Both the position numbers and the translations under genes were made by a program. Source: Gnetum montanum (taxonomy: Eukaryota > Streptophyta > Gnetopsida > Gnetales > Gnetaceae). Taken from it: a stretch of DNA of 64,000 nt. The stretch covers positions 336,164 through 400,163 of the forward strand of contig MNCI01033587.1 of NCBI GenBank assembly GCA_015680685.1, given 5' to 3'. Every line of letters starts with the position of its first letter. Position 1 is the stretch's first letter. This document shows positions 49,101-61,076 of the stretch, one piece after another. The notes under the pieces were generated by a model. That model was given only the letters and a program-made list of their open reading frames with translations, was not told where the DNA came from and did not search any database.

Positions 49101-49748
49101 TTTTGTATATCATGACTATGTTACAAATGGCATTGATATGTTATAATTTTCCATCTGTGGCATTGATTGTGTGTGATGTGTTGTCATAGCCAATGTGGGA
49201 CCTACCATAGTAAGGTGTGGAGGATTGGAAGATGGTGGCACCATGCCCATGGAGAAAACAAAGGCATTAGTTGAAGGTTCTATGACATTGGGGGATGTTT
49301 GCTAGAACATACCTCCAAAGATGTTTTCAAGCTCAAATTCTACCCTAAATTCTTCTTCTTCTTCCTATTCTTCCTCAAATGTAGGATATTCATCTTCCTC
49401 CTCTATGCCAATCAATTACAATAGGACACTAGAATAGACATCTTTAAGAGGAATTTCTTCATATGAGGAAGGGATTTACTCTTTTCCACCCCTATGTACA
49501 AGCCTAAATTCTCTCTTGGCTTCAACTTCAATTTAGGGAATTGACATGCCTGCCTATATTTTGGCACAAATGAAGTTATAGTAATCTTCATTAACAACTA
49601 CAAAATTAGTACTCTCTCCTCTAACTCTCAAAGATCACCTACACTCAATTATTGCAAGGTCTTTGGGATCATACATACTCATGAGTTGTTGCTTATGATC
49701 CTCATCAGTGAAGGTGAAGGGTAATTTGGTGGATTTTTAGAAGGACAT
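46110..49748 (-). pseudogene. Gag-protease of inner Tat element
   Basis: Minus-strand frame from ATG 49748 (MSF-stop-KSTKLPFTFTDED). N-terminal domain to about 49000 with an acidic stretch. Capsid part at 48612-48914 (VKIMDFYQDD, VPPFTLPLGVPIPQFSKYN) and on to about 48200. Linker with NFEWKDRSKYITLPLKPFKF (47950-48000). A zinc-knuckle-like block near 47720-47800 (DQFCQYLQLSSHDTDFYLTL; His/Cys partly lost) and DLQRMIDRRKL. The protease at 46110-46720 has a VHVDDGVATNVIPCTIIEHL active-site region and YEGGEIIIHGD. It ends at HK-stop (46110), the same residue as in the outer copy, followed by AAGTGAA that could be a splice donor. Start chosen because the inner and outer copies become alignable from here. 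Confidence 0.85.
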
Positions 49749-50970
49749 GGATATAATGTTGAGAGTTGTTTAAACAAAATAGGCTATCAATGGTAAAATA
49801 AGAGTAAATTCCAATGAATGAAATTAAAAAAATCTTAGAGGAAATAAAAATCACAAAAAATGATATACTTAATATAATTAGTAAGAGGTGGGGGGTGGGG
49901 GGTGGGTGGGGTGGGGATAAAAGGGGGTTTACCCATTTACTAGAAATAGAATATTGACAACTTTGGCTTTAAACCTTACCCAAGTTGGCTTCCCAAGTGC
50001 CTCTAGACTAGGTATGGAAAAGGGGGAAGGAAGGAAGGTGAGATAATGGAAACCTCACACCTTCTTATTCCAAAGCTGGAGAGAGGAGGGAAAGTTTGAA
50101 GACTAAAATGGAAACTTGGTAGCTTCTAAAGATGATCTTAGTAGGTTGCCAACTTTCACCAAAAAGGAGGAAAAATAGGCTTGGTTGGTATGGAAACGAA
50201 CATTGGTTTAGTAAAAAAATTATGGAAAAAAAAATTAAATGCTTATTAAGACTTCCACACTGGCTTTGTTCTAGGAACTCACAATAGAAGTTGTGAAACC
50301 TAAACCACCTGTAGCTTCCACACTGAGGTTTCTACCATAGGAGGGGTAAAGAAAATATGAGAGATTCCTTAGGAGTTTTGGCTAAAAGAAATGGCTTTCT
50401 ACTTGCAACAAAGGTAGATCTAGTTATAAATTTGGTTTCAAACTTCACCAACACTAGCCTCCCAACTGCTTCCATGTTGGGTATGGCAAAGGAGAGAAAG
50501 AAGTGGGGGTCAGATGATGGAAACCTCACACCTCCTACCTCAACTTTGATGGGGGGTTGGGAGAGAGGTAGGGAAGATTGAAAACCAAAGTTGAAAGTTA
50601 ATATTTTTCCACTAAAATTGATTCCAGGTAGCTACTAATTCTCTCAGCTTGGGGAAATGGGGGGAAGGCCAACTCATGGATGAGTTGAACCACTCACTTT
50701 TAGAAGCTAGAAAATAAAATTTTGGTAACAAAAATGATGGGGGAAAGAAATATCAATGCTATCTTTGGGCCTTAAAATTCACAATAAGTGATGTGAAAAG
50801 CCAAAGCCCAACCACCTACAACTTCCACTTTGTAGTTTTAGTCATTGGGGGGGGGGGGGGGGGGAGAACCAATGTTGATATTTCAAGGGTTTTGACTATA
50901 AATAATAAAGGAATATCTTTCAAATGGATATGAAACTAATAGTTCTAGATACGGAATTTAGGTGAATCCC
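49749..50970 (-). other. 5' UTR of inner Tat element with G-rich tracts
   Basis: Non-coding leader between PBS and gag, homologous to 58476-59580. The plus strand has G6-T-G6-T-G3-T-G4-T-G4 at 49890-49916 and an 18-base G run at 50847-50864. Short open frames in it (50332-50581) are not conserved as protein between copies. Confidence 0.6.
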
Positions 50971-50988
50971 TCCTTCTAGCACTAAGAA
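50971..50988 (-). other. Primer-binding site of inner Tat element
   Basis: On the minus strand, shortly after the LTR end, TTAGTGCTAGAAGGAGG matches the PBS core GCTAGAAGGAGG of the gag-PR element and the outer copy. Confidence 0.6.
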
Positions 50989-50995
50989 AAACTAT

Positions 50996-51894
50996 TGTGA
51001 CCAAAAACCTTGATTGTTTGAATGAAAAGCCAAGGATCCTTGGTGCAAGTAGTTCTTCAACCTTGAATCCCTAAGGCCTTCATGATAAAAATGGGATTTG
51101 GGATGCCCTAGTTGATCTATCAGATTAAATAGGGACTTAGGAGATGTAAAACATGGAAATATAAATAGATCCGAGTAATGCATAGATAATAAATTTAATT
51201 CTATTGAACAAAAAGCTCAAAACTTAAAACTTTATTCAGAAAAGAATAAAGAATAAGTTAGAGAAATGTGTATAAATGATGCCTAGATGAGCAAAAAGGG
51301 GATTCACTTGTGCAAGAGTTCAAAACCCATTGAATCCAAGATGATCTGCTTCATGATCTAGATGCCAAGCCACTCTTGATGTTATCGAGCCTTCCATTGC
51401 TGCTACAACCTTGGATTTACCAATTGGGTCACTGTTGGGGGATTGAATTTTCCATTATGAGGAAAAAGGTTCCAAGCTAGGAGGAAACTTTCCAAATTGT
51501 GCATTTGGTCTCCACATTAAAGGGGGTAAAGTCTCCAAACCCCCCACCCTTTCATGCTGGGGGTAGGTGTGATTTACCCCCACTCCTGCAGGTGTTTCTA
51601 GCATAGAAAAATGCATACCCCTCATAAAACCCATCAAATTGTCTTTGTTGCATTCCAAAAGCCATTTTTGATTATCCAAGCCCAAAAATAGAAACTAGGT
51701 GACATTTTTCATTTGGGGAATAAGGCCTTGGCCACTTATGATGCATTTTTTATCCCCAAAAGCATAAAGTATCTAAAATTTCTCATTGTCGGTTATATTG
51801 TTCAAATTTAAAATGAAAGTTTACCTCAGGTTTCATGGGATGAAAGATACATGATGGAGATTAGTTATAACATGCAATATTTTGTGGTGTTTCA
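50996..51894 (-). repeat. LTR family A, inner 5' LTR
   Basis: Starts on the minus strand TGAAACACCACAAAATATTG at 51894 and ends TTGGTCACA at 50996. AATAAAG lies near 51224 (minus). It has an internal deletion relative to the outer 3' LTR (the part equal to about 4265-4840 is missing, including the TATA box). Confidence 0.85.
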
Positions 51895-54110
51895 GCCTCT
51901 TTCGTGAGTTGTTTGGTGTGCCTACTAATAGGGTACTAGTTCCCACTAGGATAATAAGGGAATCAGGCCATCATGAAGAAGTTCTAGAGTGGCTTGGTGA
52001 CAACATGGGCCACTCTAGAATTTCGATGGATATCTTCACAAACCTTGATGCAAAGGAATCATGTACTTTGTTTAGGTCTTATGCATTCCTCAAACTCCTA
52101 TCACAAAAAATGTTAATCATCCTAGCATAGGGATGAACCTTTAAGAAGGTCTTGATGGAGGGCATTAAATTTGATTGGACTATTACTTTGGCTACTAGGC
52201 TTCAAGAGGAGATCGTTAGACTCCATGTTGACACCTCTACAATAATCCACATGAACTTTGCATTTTTTACAGGTTATCTAAATAGGTTTGTGTAGTTTCT
52301 AGTGGTGTAAGGAATGGGTGACGGTTCTCCTAAGACCCAAGCCAACTTTCTAGGCCTTGGATAAAGCATATTTATCCAACAATGTAGGTCCAAAACCCAC
52401 CAGAGGGGATGGATGAAACATTATCCATTACCACTAAGAATCTTAATGTTAGGTAGTATGAGTCTCCTAATAGTACTAATGATTATGAGCCCCTCTCATT
52501 CCATGCTAGTGTCCAATATGCCAAATGATGGTGCATGTAGGCCCAAGAGGTAGCTAGAGAAAAACTCAAGAGGCCTATGGAGGGGCACCCCTAGCATCAA
52601 ATTCGCCTACCCTAAAGAAGCTTAAGTTTAAGTCTAAACCATCATAGTATGTAATTGTAGGTCTATTTTATTTAATTTTGGCTATTTCATGTTTTAAAAT
52701 TTTGTGGCTACTTTATGGTTTTATGTGTTAACCAATTTCTTATGTGTTATGCTTGTCGATAAGCATTGGGTTATAGTAGCCTAAGCTGCTGTGAAGGCAA
52801 AACAAAGGCATGCAAAATAGGCAGTCCTAAAGCAACCTATGGTTGAAGGAATTGTCAATGTAGGTATAGATAATTTAGATGTCTTTTTTGGTGAGGCAGT
52901 AGCAGGTACCTCTCCCATCATGATCCCAAAGGAGGGAGAGTAGGAGGAGCTAGGTATGCTTATGATTTAATATTTTTGTTATATTTCATTATTAATCTTT
53001 GTTTTTCATCCAAACCTTTCAATGGTTGTTCTACTTATAGCAATTTCTGAATCATAGAGCAGGATCTTGCTCCTAATTTTCATGTGAAACCATGGATAGA
53101 TGATCCAAACAAAGTGGAGTTCCTACACGAGATGAAGGACATCATTGATTGATTGCATTAGGTTGCATATGAGATAGATAAATATTTTGTTTTATGTATC
53201 TCAATTGTGGGATTTGCTTGCATTATGGCTATCTTAGGTTTTGTCTTATGGTTTTATTTTACGCTTGTGTAGTACCATCTGTGGAGTGGAACCCCAACAG
53301 AGACATGGACGTAGATTCCTTGCCTAAGCTTCCCTTTGATGTGTCTAGTGTACCCATGAAGCTATACGAGGCTGCTACTAATTTAGCAATGTCATGCACA
53401 AAAGCTTCATGGGAGCAAGAGAGGTCCAACAAATCACTATGTGAGGAAGTTGTGGCCTTAAGGGAAAAGACTCAAAGGAAAAAGAACATGATTAGAGATC
53501 TTTGAGACCATAAAGCATTTTTGAAAGCCCAAGTGGCTAACTCTGGGAAGTTACAAACTAAGGAGATCATAGGGGCGTGCTTCTGGAATGTTGTTCAAGA
53601 CAAAGTAGTAGTCCTACAGGAGATGGTGAAACAACATATGAGATGAACCTCATCTTCCAAAAGGTTGAGATCTAGAAGGATCAATACTCTTGGGTTCTAG
53701 AGTGGGGTAAGACACAAAAGTTCCACAAGCATCACTATAAGGCTGATTGTGGGGCCTACCTAAAGGGGCTTAAGGAGGAGTTGGTTGAATGGCACAAGAG
53801 AGAGTTGTTTATTCAGGGAATCTAGGTTGATAGTGCTTATCAAATTTTTGAAAGTACTCTTAAGGTGGAGCAATCCCCTACTCTTTATATCACCATAGTT
53901 GTTGGTGAGACCTCTACAACAACTACTACTAATGAGCCTCTTACTTGTACTCCTATAGATAGGTCCAACATTCTTTCTAGAATTGTTCTTGGGGATGTTA
54001 ATCAGGTCAACATGATGGAGGACCAGATCCTCCATCATTTGGAGGAAGGCCTTTCCCATCTATCCTGAAAAGTAATGAAGCCATAATCTCCATAGGTATG
54101 ATATTTTTTA
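51895..54110 (+). pseudogene. Antisense gene, outer copy (exon 4 part to exon 7)
   Basis: Begins abruptly inside exon 4 at the inner element's LTR edge and is colinear with about 43035-45240. Recognisable blocks: VPTRIIRESGHHEEVLEWLG, SRISMDIFTN, the basic KLKRPME ... KKLKFKSKP segment (about 52560-52640), exon 5 from about 52757, and exon 7 from about 53275 (MDVDSLPKLPFDVSS, CEEVVALREKTQR, MEDQILHHLEEGLSHL). Intron positions match the inner copy. Substitutions between copies are spread over all codon positions and both copies have stops, so neither is under visible constraint now. Exon 1 of this copy survives separately at 28837-28964. Confidence 0.75.
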
Positions 54111-54889
54111 TGTTTTACTCTTTGTTTTAACTCATGGTTTTGGCTATGGATTACTAACTTGCTAATGAAGCCCTAATAGTGAGGGTGGGAATGACCCACC
54201 AATTCCTCCTCTAGATGTCACTTAGTAGCCTCTTTCAATTTATCTTGTTGGATATTTGTTTTTTTTTCTCATGTTGATGGCTATAATTAGCCAATACTAT
54301 GTTATGGATGGTTGTTATTCTTTAATATTTTTGTCACACAATCTGAGCATGGCTATGTATGTTATGGACATTTTAACTTTAAATTTAAACTTTGGTTTTA
54401 TTTTTGGTTATATGCATCTATAGTAGTAGTGAACATTAAAAATGAAAATATTGTTGTTTTTTGGTTAAGGCTAATTGACAAAAGGAAGTATCATAATAAA
54501 CAAGATCTTTGCTAGTTTTGGGCCCATATGGGCACAAGCTATATTATGCGATTGTGGCTACATTGCCAGTTTAAGGCCATGGTGGGTCATAATACTAGTT
54601 TAAAGTCTTAGTAGAATATAGTGCCAATTTCACATCTTAGTGGTGGTAATGCCAATTTAACATCTTAGCAGACGTTAATTCTAGTTTAATGTCTTAGTGG
54701 ATGTGACATGAAATGGAAATTTTTTTTATTGTTTAAAACATAAATAAAAATAAAGAATTGTGATAGATAAAAATTCAAAAAATCTTAGGCTACATGCATT
54801 AGGCTATGTGCATAATGCGTAAAACAAAAATTCCATATGTAATAAACTATAAATATGGCTATTGATGCATGAGAAGGTTAAGGTGAAGT
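54111..54889. repeat. Outer spacer between antisense gene and protease
   Basis: Homologous to 45241-46109. Spacer-motif units (TGCCAGTTTAAGGCCATGGTG and variants) lie at about 54560-54700. Confidence 0.6.
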
Positions 54890-57800
54890 TCACTTGTGCA
54901 TATTCTTCCTAATATTTGCAAGATTAGGGAGTAAGTAAGGCCATTTTTGCATAAGCTTGTATTTTCCATCCCCTTCAATTATGATGTTAAAAGTAAGTTC
55001 ATCCCATAATGTATCCCATTTCCTATGGTTGTCATCATTGGTTGTCTTGGGTTTTTGCTCTTCATGGCTAGGAGCTTTCTCTTGAAGCTCCACTTTAGAC
55101 CCTAGTACTATGTCTACATTGTTAACAGCTAGGGGAGTCACATTGTCACCATGAATGATGATTTCGCCTCTCTCATGAGGAAGGTGAATTTGTTGATGGA
55201 TGGGCAATGACACAGCTCATAACTAAGGCAACCAAATTCTTCCCAAAATTAGGTTGAATCCTAGTATCTCTTCCACCATGAAGAAGTTTGTGGTTATAGG
55301 GAATTTTTTTCTAGCTACAAAATCCAGGGAGATAGACCCCTTGATAGCAACTCTTAATCGATTGAATGAATTAAGAGTAGTAGTGGTTGTAGGATTTACT
55401 TTCTTAGTTAAGCCCAAGTGTTCAACAATGGTGCATGGGATGATGTTGGTTGCAACTCCATCATCAACATTAACTCAATGTATTTTAAATTATCCTATGC
55501 ATATGGTTATGAATAAAGGGCTTGTCATCACTTAATCATTCTAGTGATTAACCTTAATTTCACTATCATGAAATGTTAAGGATGTTGATTTCTCCTTTCT
55601 TGGTGATGAAGGAATCATGACTACATGGATGGCTTTCTCGTTAGTGGGAATATCCTCACTAACGGGTATGAAGGCCAACATTTTGACTATGATTAGGTCA
55701 TATAAGCTTAAGGCTATGTTTCTCTACTTCAAGAATTTCCTAACTTCATCAATTACACTGAGGAATTTTTTGTCACTAGCCATCATATTTTCATCCTAGT
55801 TGTGCTTTACTTCCTCCATGCATTTCAAAATGTGAATTTTGGCTTTAGGCTTTGGCTATTGTGACTCTTCCTTGTTGTTTTGATTGTGAGCTTTGGTGTA
55901 TTCCTATGGATTATTAGTTAAAAGGGATAGGGTAGAGGAGGTCATGGGTATAGCAAAAATGGGAGTGGGCTTTGGTGGATGCACTTCCTTTCATGCCTCC
56001 ATATGATTGTCTCTCTTATTTTCAAGCTTTTGCTTATGCTTCTTCCCTTGTTTAGCTATAGTTTTTTGGTTGTTAGCCATTAGCTATAGGGAATAGGTAG
56101 TAGAATTGGCCACCATAGGAGCTTTTTTATGTAGTTTTTTGGGCTATGGTTGTTTGGGTTGTATTAGGTTAAGAGACCTTAATGACAAAAAGTTTCATCA
56201 GAGGAATTCATGATGGTACTCTCACAACGAAAGGGGGTCTTGAGCTATGGGAATCTATAGAAGACCTTTCATTGTAGAGGGGTACTTGAATCATGTATGG
56301 TTCTCTTATAGGTCTTCAATTATCATCAATATTAAATGCTAAAATAACATAAGGGCTATCATTAGCATTCAATGGGTCTTTGTACACTTGCATTAACTAG
56401 TTTTGTAGCTTAACTAGGTTAGAAGCATCTAAGACTAGTTTTCCCTATCTATCATCCTTTATAGGTCATCCTTCAATGCAAATAAGAATTTTGTATCATG
56501 ATTAGGAAATTGATGATAATGGTAGAAGTGTTCTAGCTTGAAGTATTTAGATAACAGGGGATCATCCTTCATTACCTGAGTGGGATCTTTAGCTATTTCA
56601 CATAGTCACTCATGTTTATTTTGAGTGGCTTTAGTAATTTGTTTGTGTTGCATGCATCCACTTCTTAATAGTTGGTCTAGAAACTCAGATGGTTTCAATG
56701 GCAATGTAGTATATTTAAACCTATCCTTCCTCTCAAGGTTAGTTCTACTTATTGTTGATGCAGTGGTCTTAGAAGTTAATGGTTAGTTATTGCGATCATT
56801 GGTGGGGTCCTTGGGTGGTTTGACCTTTGGCCCTTGGTTCATGTTCTTGGTTTCTTTTATTCTAATTGCTATAGTAGTGTTGTTTTGTTTATTCTTTTTC
56901 TTGTCTCTTCAAGTGTATTGGTCTTTATATGATATGTAGGCTAGATCATGGCTAGACTCTACAACATTCTCAATATTTTTAGTTTATGAGAATTCTTAGC
57001 TAAGAGACCATGGATCAAGATAGTAAAGTTTAGACTTGATGAAGTCATTAACTACTCCCTTGAATATGGTGAACAAGTAGGCTTTAGCTATTAGCTCTAG
57101 TATTTTAGTTAGCAATCCATTCCACCACTGAATGAATTTCTGTACAGGTTCTAAGGGCCCCTACTTGACCTTCATGAGTTGGTCAAGCATTGTGTTAGGC
57201 TTCAAGTTATACTTGAAGTAGTTGAAAAACTATGCTACTAAGTCCTCCAAAGAGGACATGGGTCCTCTGGGCAATGCGCTATACCAATCAAATGCTTTCC
57301 TAGTCAAAGACATAGGGAAAATTCTCATAATGATGTGAGGCCATGGCTACAAGTGTAAACATTTAGATAGAAAGGCAATCAGGTGATCATTAAGATCACC
57401 CTCTCCATTATTTTTGCTAAATTGGGGAATGGGGACACTAGGAGAAAGTGTAAGGATGGGACTATAGGACTTATGGGATCATCCTGGTAGAGGTTTTAAG
57501 CCTCTTCAACTCCTCTATTAGGTCTTGGATCATTTGAAAGGCTTGATCCAAGCCCTACAATGGCCCCATACTTTGCAAGGTTTGTACATAAGGTTGTGGT
57601 ATTTTTTTTGAGGTTTGTGACACCATTATAGGTTGCATGATAAAAGGAAGAGGTTGCGTTATGGTAGTGGCTTGTGAGTCAAACAATGAAAAACATGTTT
57701 GTGCCAGTACTTAAGGCACAAATGGGACAAATGCGATGTGTGATGCTTGTGTTTTTGGGGGTATCATGGTGGATTCTATGTGAGTATATAATAGATTTGT

Positions 57801-58475
57801 GGTGGAAAAAGCCACCATTGGTGATTTTACATATCGATACTATGTTGTAAATGGCATTGATCTATTATGGTTTGTTGGTTGTGACATTCACTAAGTATGA
57901 TGTGTGGCTACAACAGGCATGAGATCTACCATAGTAGGGTACGAAGGAGTGGAAGATAGAAACACCATGTCCATGGAGAAAATAAAAGCATTAGGGGAAG
58001 GTTCTGTGACTTTGGGAGATGTTTTTTGGAACAATCATCCAAGGATGTTTTCATGTTCAAATTCTACCTTAAATTCATCATTCTCTTCCTATTGTTATCT
58101 AAAGGTAGGCTTGTCATCTTCCTCTTCTATGATAATCAATTAGGATAGGATGCTAGAATAGATGTCATTAAGAGGAATTTCTTCATACAGGGATGGGATG
58201 TACTCTTTTCCATCCCTATGTATGAGCTCAAAATCCCTTTTGGCCTCAGCTTCAATTCATGAAATTAGCATGCCTACCTATATTTTGACACAAATGAAGT
58301 TATAATGATCTTCATTAATGGCTGAAAAATTAGGACTGTCCCCTCTATCTCTCCAAGATCACCTACACTCAATGATGGTAGGATCTTTGGGGTCATACAC
58401 CCTCATGACTTATTGGTTATGATCTTTGCCAGTGAAGGTGAAGGGCAATTTGGTGGAATTTTGAGGATTTCTTAA
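54890..58475 (-). pseudogene. Gag-protease of outer Tat element
   Basis: Colinear with 46110-49748. The protease is the better preserved of the two giant copies: 55223-55417 reads MGLTKKVNP, FNRLRVAIKGSISLDFVARK and EEILGFNLILGRIWLP, and 54890-55213 reads SLPIHQQIHLPHERGEIIIH to a C-terminal HK-stop at 54890. The gag region (55500-58475) shows the same blocks as the inner copy with more stops. The original Met equivalent to 49748 is not preserved near 58475, so the upper limit is approximate. Confidence 0.8.
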
Positions 58476-59580
58476 GAATAGGCCATAAGTGTTAACATAG
58501 GATTAAATACCAATGAATGGAATTTAAAAAATCTTAGAGAAAATAAAAATGATAGAAAATGATGTATTTACTATAATTTGTAAGTGGGGGATAAGGAGGA
58601 TTTACCCCTTTACTAGAAATGGAATATTGGAAACTTTGGCTTCAAACGTCACCCAAATTAGCCTTCCAACTACCTCTCCATTGGGTATGGTAGTGGGGGG
58701 GTGCGGGGGGAGGGGGAGTGAAGTTTGAAGACAAAAATGAAAACTTGGCAGTTTTCAAAGATAATTTTGACAAGTTGTGAAAGTTTACCAAAAAGGAGAA
58801 ATAGTAGGCTTGGTTGGTATGGAAACCAACGTTAGTTTAGTGGTGAAGAATATGGAAACAAAAATTAAATTTTTATTAAGGCTTCCATGTTGGCTTTTCT
58901 CTAGGAATTCACAACAAATGTTGTGAAATTTCAGCACCCAAATGATCTACGGTTTCCACACTGAGGTTTTTGCTACACCAAAGGGGGGGTGATGTGGGGT
59001 GTAAAGGTAGTGTTGAATTCCTTGGTAGTTTTGACTTAAAAAAACTAGAAAATGACTATCAACTTACAATAAAAGTAGATCTAGTTGTTAAATTTGTTTC
59101 AAACTTCATCAACATTGGCCCTCCAACTAATTCCACATTGGGTATGCTAGAGGATAGAAAGAAGGTGGATGCGATGATGGGAATCTCACACCTCCTACCT
59201 TAACATTAATGGAGGGAAAGGCTGAAAACCAAAGTGGAAACTTGGTTTTTTTCCACTAAAATTGGTTTTAGCCAGCTCCGAATTTTCTAAACTTGGAAAA
59301 TTTTCCAAGTTTAGAAAATTCGGAGCTGGCTAAAACCAATTTTAGTNCACAAAAAATAGAAGGAAAGAATATCAACATTGGCTTTGGGCTGTAAAATTCA
59401 TAGCAAATGCTATGAAAATCAAAAATGCAAACACTTGCAACTTGCATGCTACAGTTTTGGTCTTAGGGGGGGAAAAGACCAATGTTGATTCTTCAAAGAT
59501 TTTGGATACAAAAATCAAGAAAAATCTTGCAAATGGCAACCAAAAGAATAGATTTGGCCATAAAATTTAGGCAAAGGTCC
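58476..59580 (-). other. 5' UTR of outer Tat element
   Basis: Homologous to 49749-50970. A G-rich run lies at 58695-58716 (plus strand), a suspicious perfect palindrome at 59255-59346, an N at 59347, and a PBS-like TTAGCACTAGAAGGAGG (minus) near 59580-59597. No gene. Confidence 0.6.
59255..59346. repeat. Perfect 92-bp palindrome ending at an N (probable assembly artefact)
   Basis: Left arm 59255-59300 and right arm 59301-59346 are exact reverse complements with no spacer, and an N follows at 59347. The homologous inner leader (about 50609-50655) has only the left-arm sequence, diverged. A perfect inverted copy inside heavily decayed DNA suggests a fold-back misjoin. Confidence 0.85.
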
Positions 59581-59605
59581 TCCTTCTAGTGCTAAGAAAA
59601 ATTAT

Positions 59606-61076
59606 TATAATTGAAAACCTTGATCACTGGAAGAAAACCAAGGATCCTCAGTGCAAGTAGTTCTCCAACCCCAAATCCCTGGCCTCTATGATAAAAATGA
59701 AATTTAAGGCACCCTAGTTGATATGAAAAATCAACCAAGGACTTATGAGATGCAAAATGTGGGAATATAAATAGATCCAAATAATGCACAGAAAATAAAA
59801 TTTATTTTTGAACATAAAACTTAAAGCTTAAAACTATATTAAAAAAGAATAAAGAATAAGTTAGAGAAATGTATGCAAATGGTGCCTGGATGAGCAAGAA
59901 GCGGGTTCACTTATGCAAGAGTTCAAAGCCCATTGAATCTAATGTGATCTACTCCATGATTTGGGTGCTAAGCCACTCCTAATGCTATAAAACCTTCCTT
60001 CATTGTTGTAACCTTGGAGCTGTAAGTTAGATCACTCAAGGCTACAATACTTACATGCTGGTGTTCAGGAGAATGCATGGAAACTTGCAAGAGCTCAAGT
60101 GCTTAAAAATGCCCCATGTGTGGAATTGTGTATATGTAAATTGCTTGATAATGCTGAACTTTTCTCAAAAATTGCTTCATCATGAGAAAAATTGTTGGAA
60201 CCATGTAAGTGTTGAATCTTATCAAAAATGCTGAACTTTGTTAAAAATTAGTGGAACCTATAAATGGTGTTGGAGGCTAGTTTTTATAGGATCTTTGGGC
60301 CATGAATGGGGATATAAACTAGCTATGATTTAGCTGCAACTTGGCTAAGAAATGACTACAAATTAGATGTAATTTTGATATAGATTTGATGTGATATTGC
60401 TGCAAAGTGTCTACCAAATATAGGTAAGGTGGGTGTCCAAATTTGGGCGATTACTATACATAGTAAGTGCTTCCCCTCATGGCCATTCCATTTACTATAA
60501 ATAGTAACTATGGCCCCCTTTTCCATGCTATAGATGAATCTTCCACACTGAGCTCTCCACCAAGCTTATTGAAGTGGTTGGTCAACATTGAAGTGTATGA
60601 ACTAATGAATTTTTCTTTTTGTGACTTCCACATTGGGGGATTGAATTTTTCACACTAGGGAAAAACTTTCACACTTGAAGGGGAGGGGGGACTTTCCAAG
60701 CTAGGGAAAAACTTTCATGCTATAGGAAAAATTTTTAGTTTGAGGGGGAAAATTTTTTAGGCTAGGGTAAGGCTTTTCCAAAATATGCATTTGGTCTCCA
60801 CATTGAAGAGGAAAAGTTTTCAAAACCCCCATCCTTCCATGCTAGGGGTAGGTGAGATCTACCTCCTACATATGTTTCTACTGTAGAAAAATGTATACCC
60901 ATCATAAAACCCATCAAATTACCTTTTTGGCATTCCAAACAACATTTTTGACCTCCTTCCTTCATCAAGCCCAAATATAGATACTAAGTCACTTTTTTCA
61001 CTTGAGGAATGAGGCTTTGACCATTGATGAGGCATTTTTTAGCCTCAAAAGTATGTGAAATTTCCCATTATGGAAT
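59606..61076 (-). repeat. LTR family A, outer 5' LTR (truncated at its U3 end)
   Basis: Colinear with 3831 to about 5300. The PBS on its low side marks it as the 5' LTR. TATA box (minus) at 60281-60288. The U3 start (TGAAAYACC...) is missing because the third LTR family begins at about 61077. Confidence 0.8.

Larger units (their letters stand above)
31381..51894 (-). mobile_element. INNER giant Tat-lineage Ty3/gypsy element (~20.5 kb)
   Basis: Minus-strand order: 5' LTR (50996-51894), PBS, 5' UTR, gag-PR (46110-49748), spacer with minisatellite, a multi-exon gene on the opposite strand (40007-45240), its upstream ~180-bp repeat array (36900-40000), RT-RNaseH-RNaseH-IN (32680-36190), PPT, 3' LTR (31381-32444, missing about 420 bp). 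Every part has a homolog in the outer copy in the same order. The size and the break between protease and RT recall Ogre elements, which have an intron there. The 5' end abuts the middle of exon 4 of the outer antisense gene; no target duplication is visible because the 3' LTR end is truncated. Confidence 0.8.
3831..61076 (-). mobile_element. OUTER giant Tat-lineage Ty3/gypsy element, multiply interrupted
   Basis: On the minus strand the pieces occur in retrotransposon order from high to low coordinates: 5' LTR (59606-61076), PBS, gag-PR (54890-58475), part of an opposite-strand gene (51895-54110), the ~180-bp repeat region with exon 1 of that gene (25145-30735), RT-RNaseH (15914-18837), IN (5655-6231), PPT (5412-5426) and 3' LTR (3831-5411). 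It is interrupted by the gag-PR element (6232-15913), the CCR4-bearing element (19584-25139), a U3 fragment (30736-31380) and the inner copy of its own family (31381-51894). Its 5' LTR is cut at about 61076, so its target-site duplication cannot be checked. Exons 2-3 and part of exon 4 of the opposite-strand gene are missing, so the inner copy did not arrive by simple insertion alone. Confidence 0.7.

Noticed and set aside
50332-50581. Overlapping open frames on both strands in the leader
   Set aside because: Not conserved as protein in the homologous leader at 58900-59250; low-complexity chance frames.
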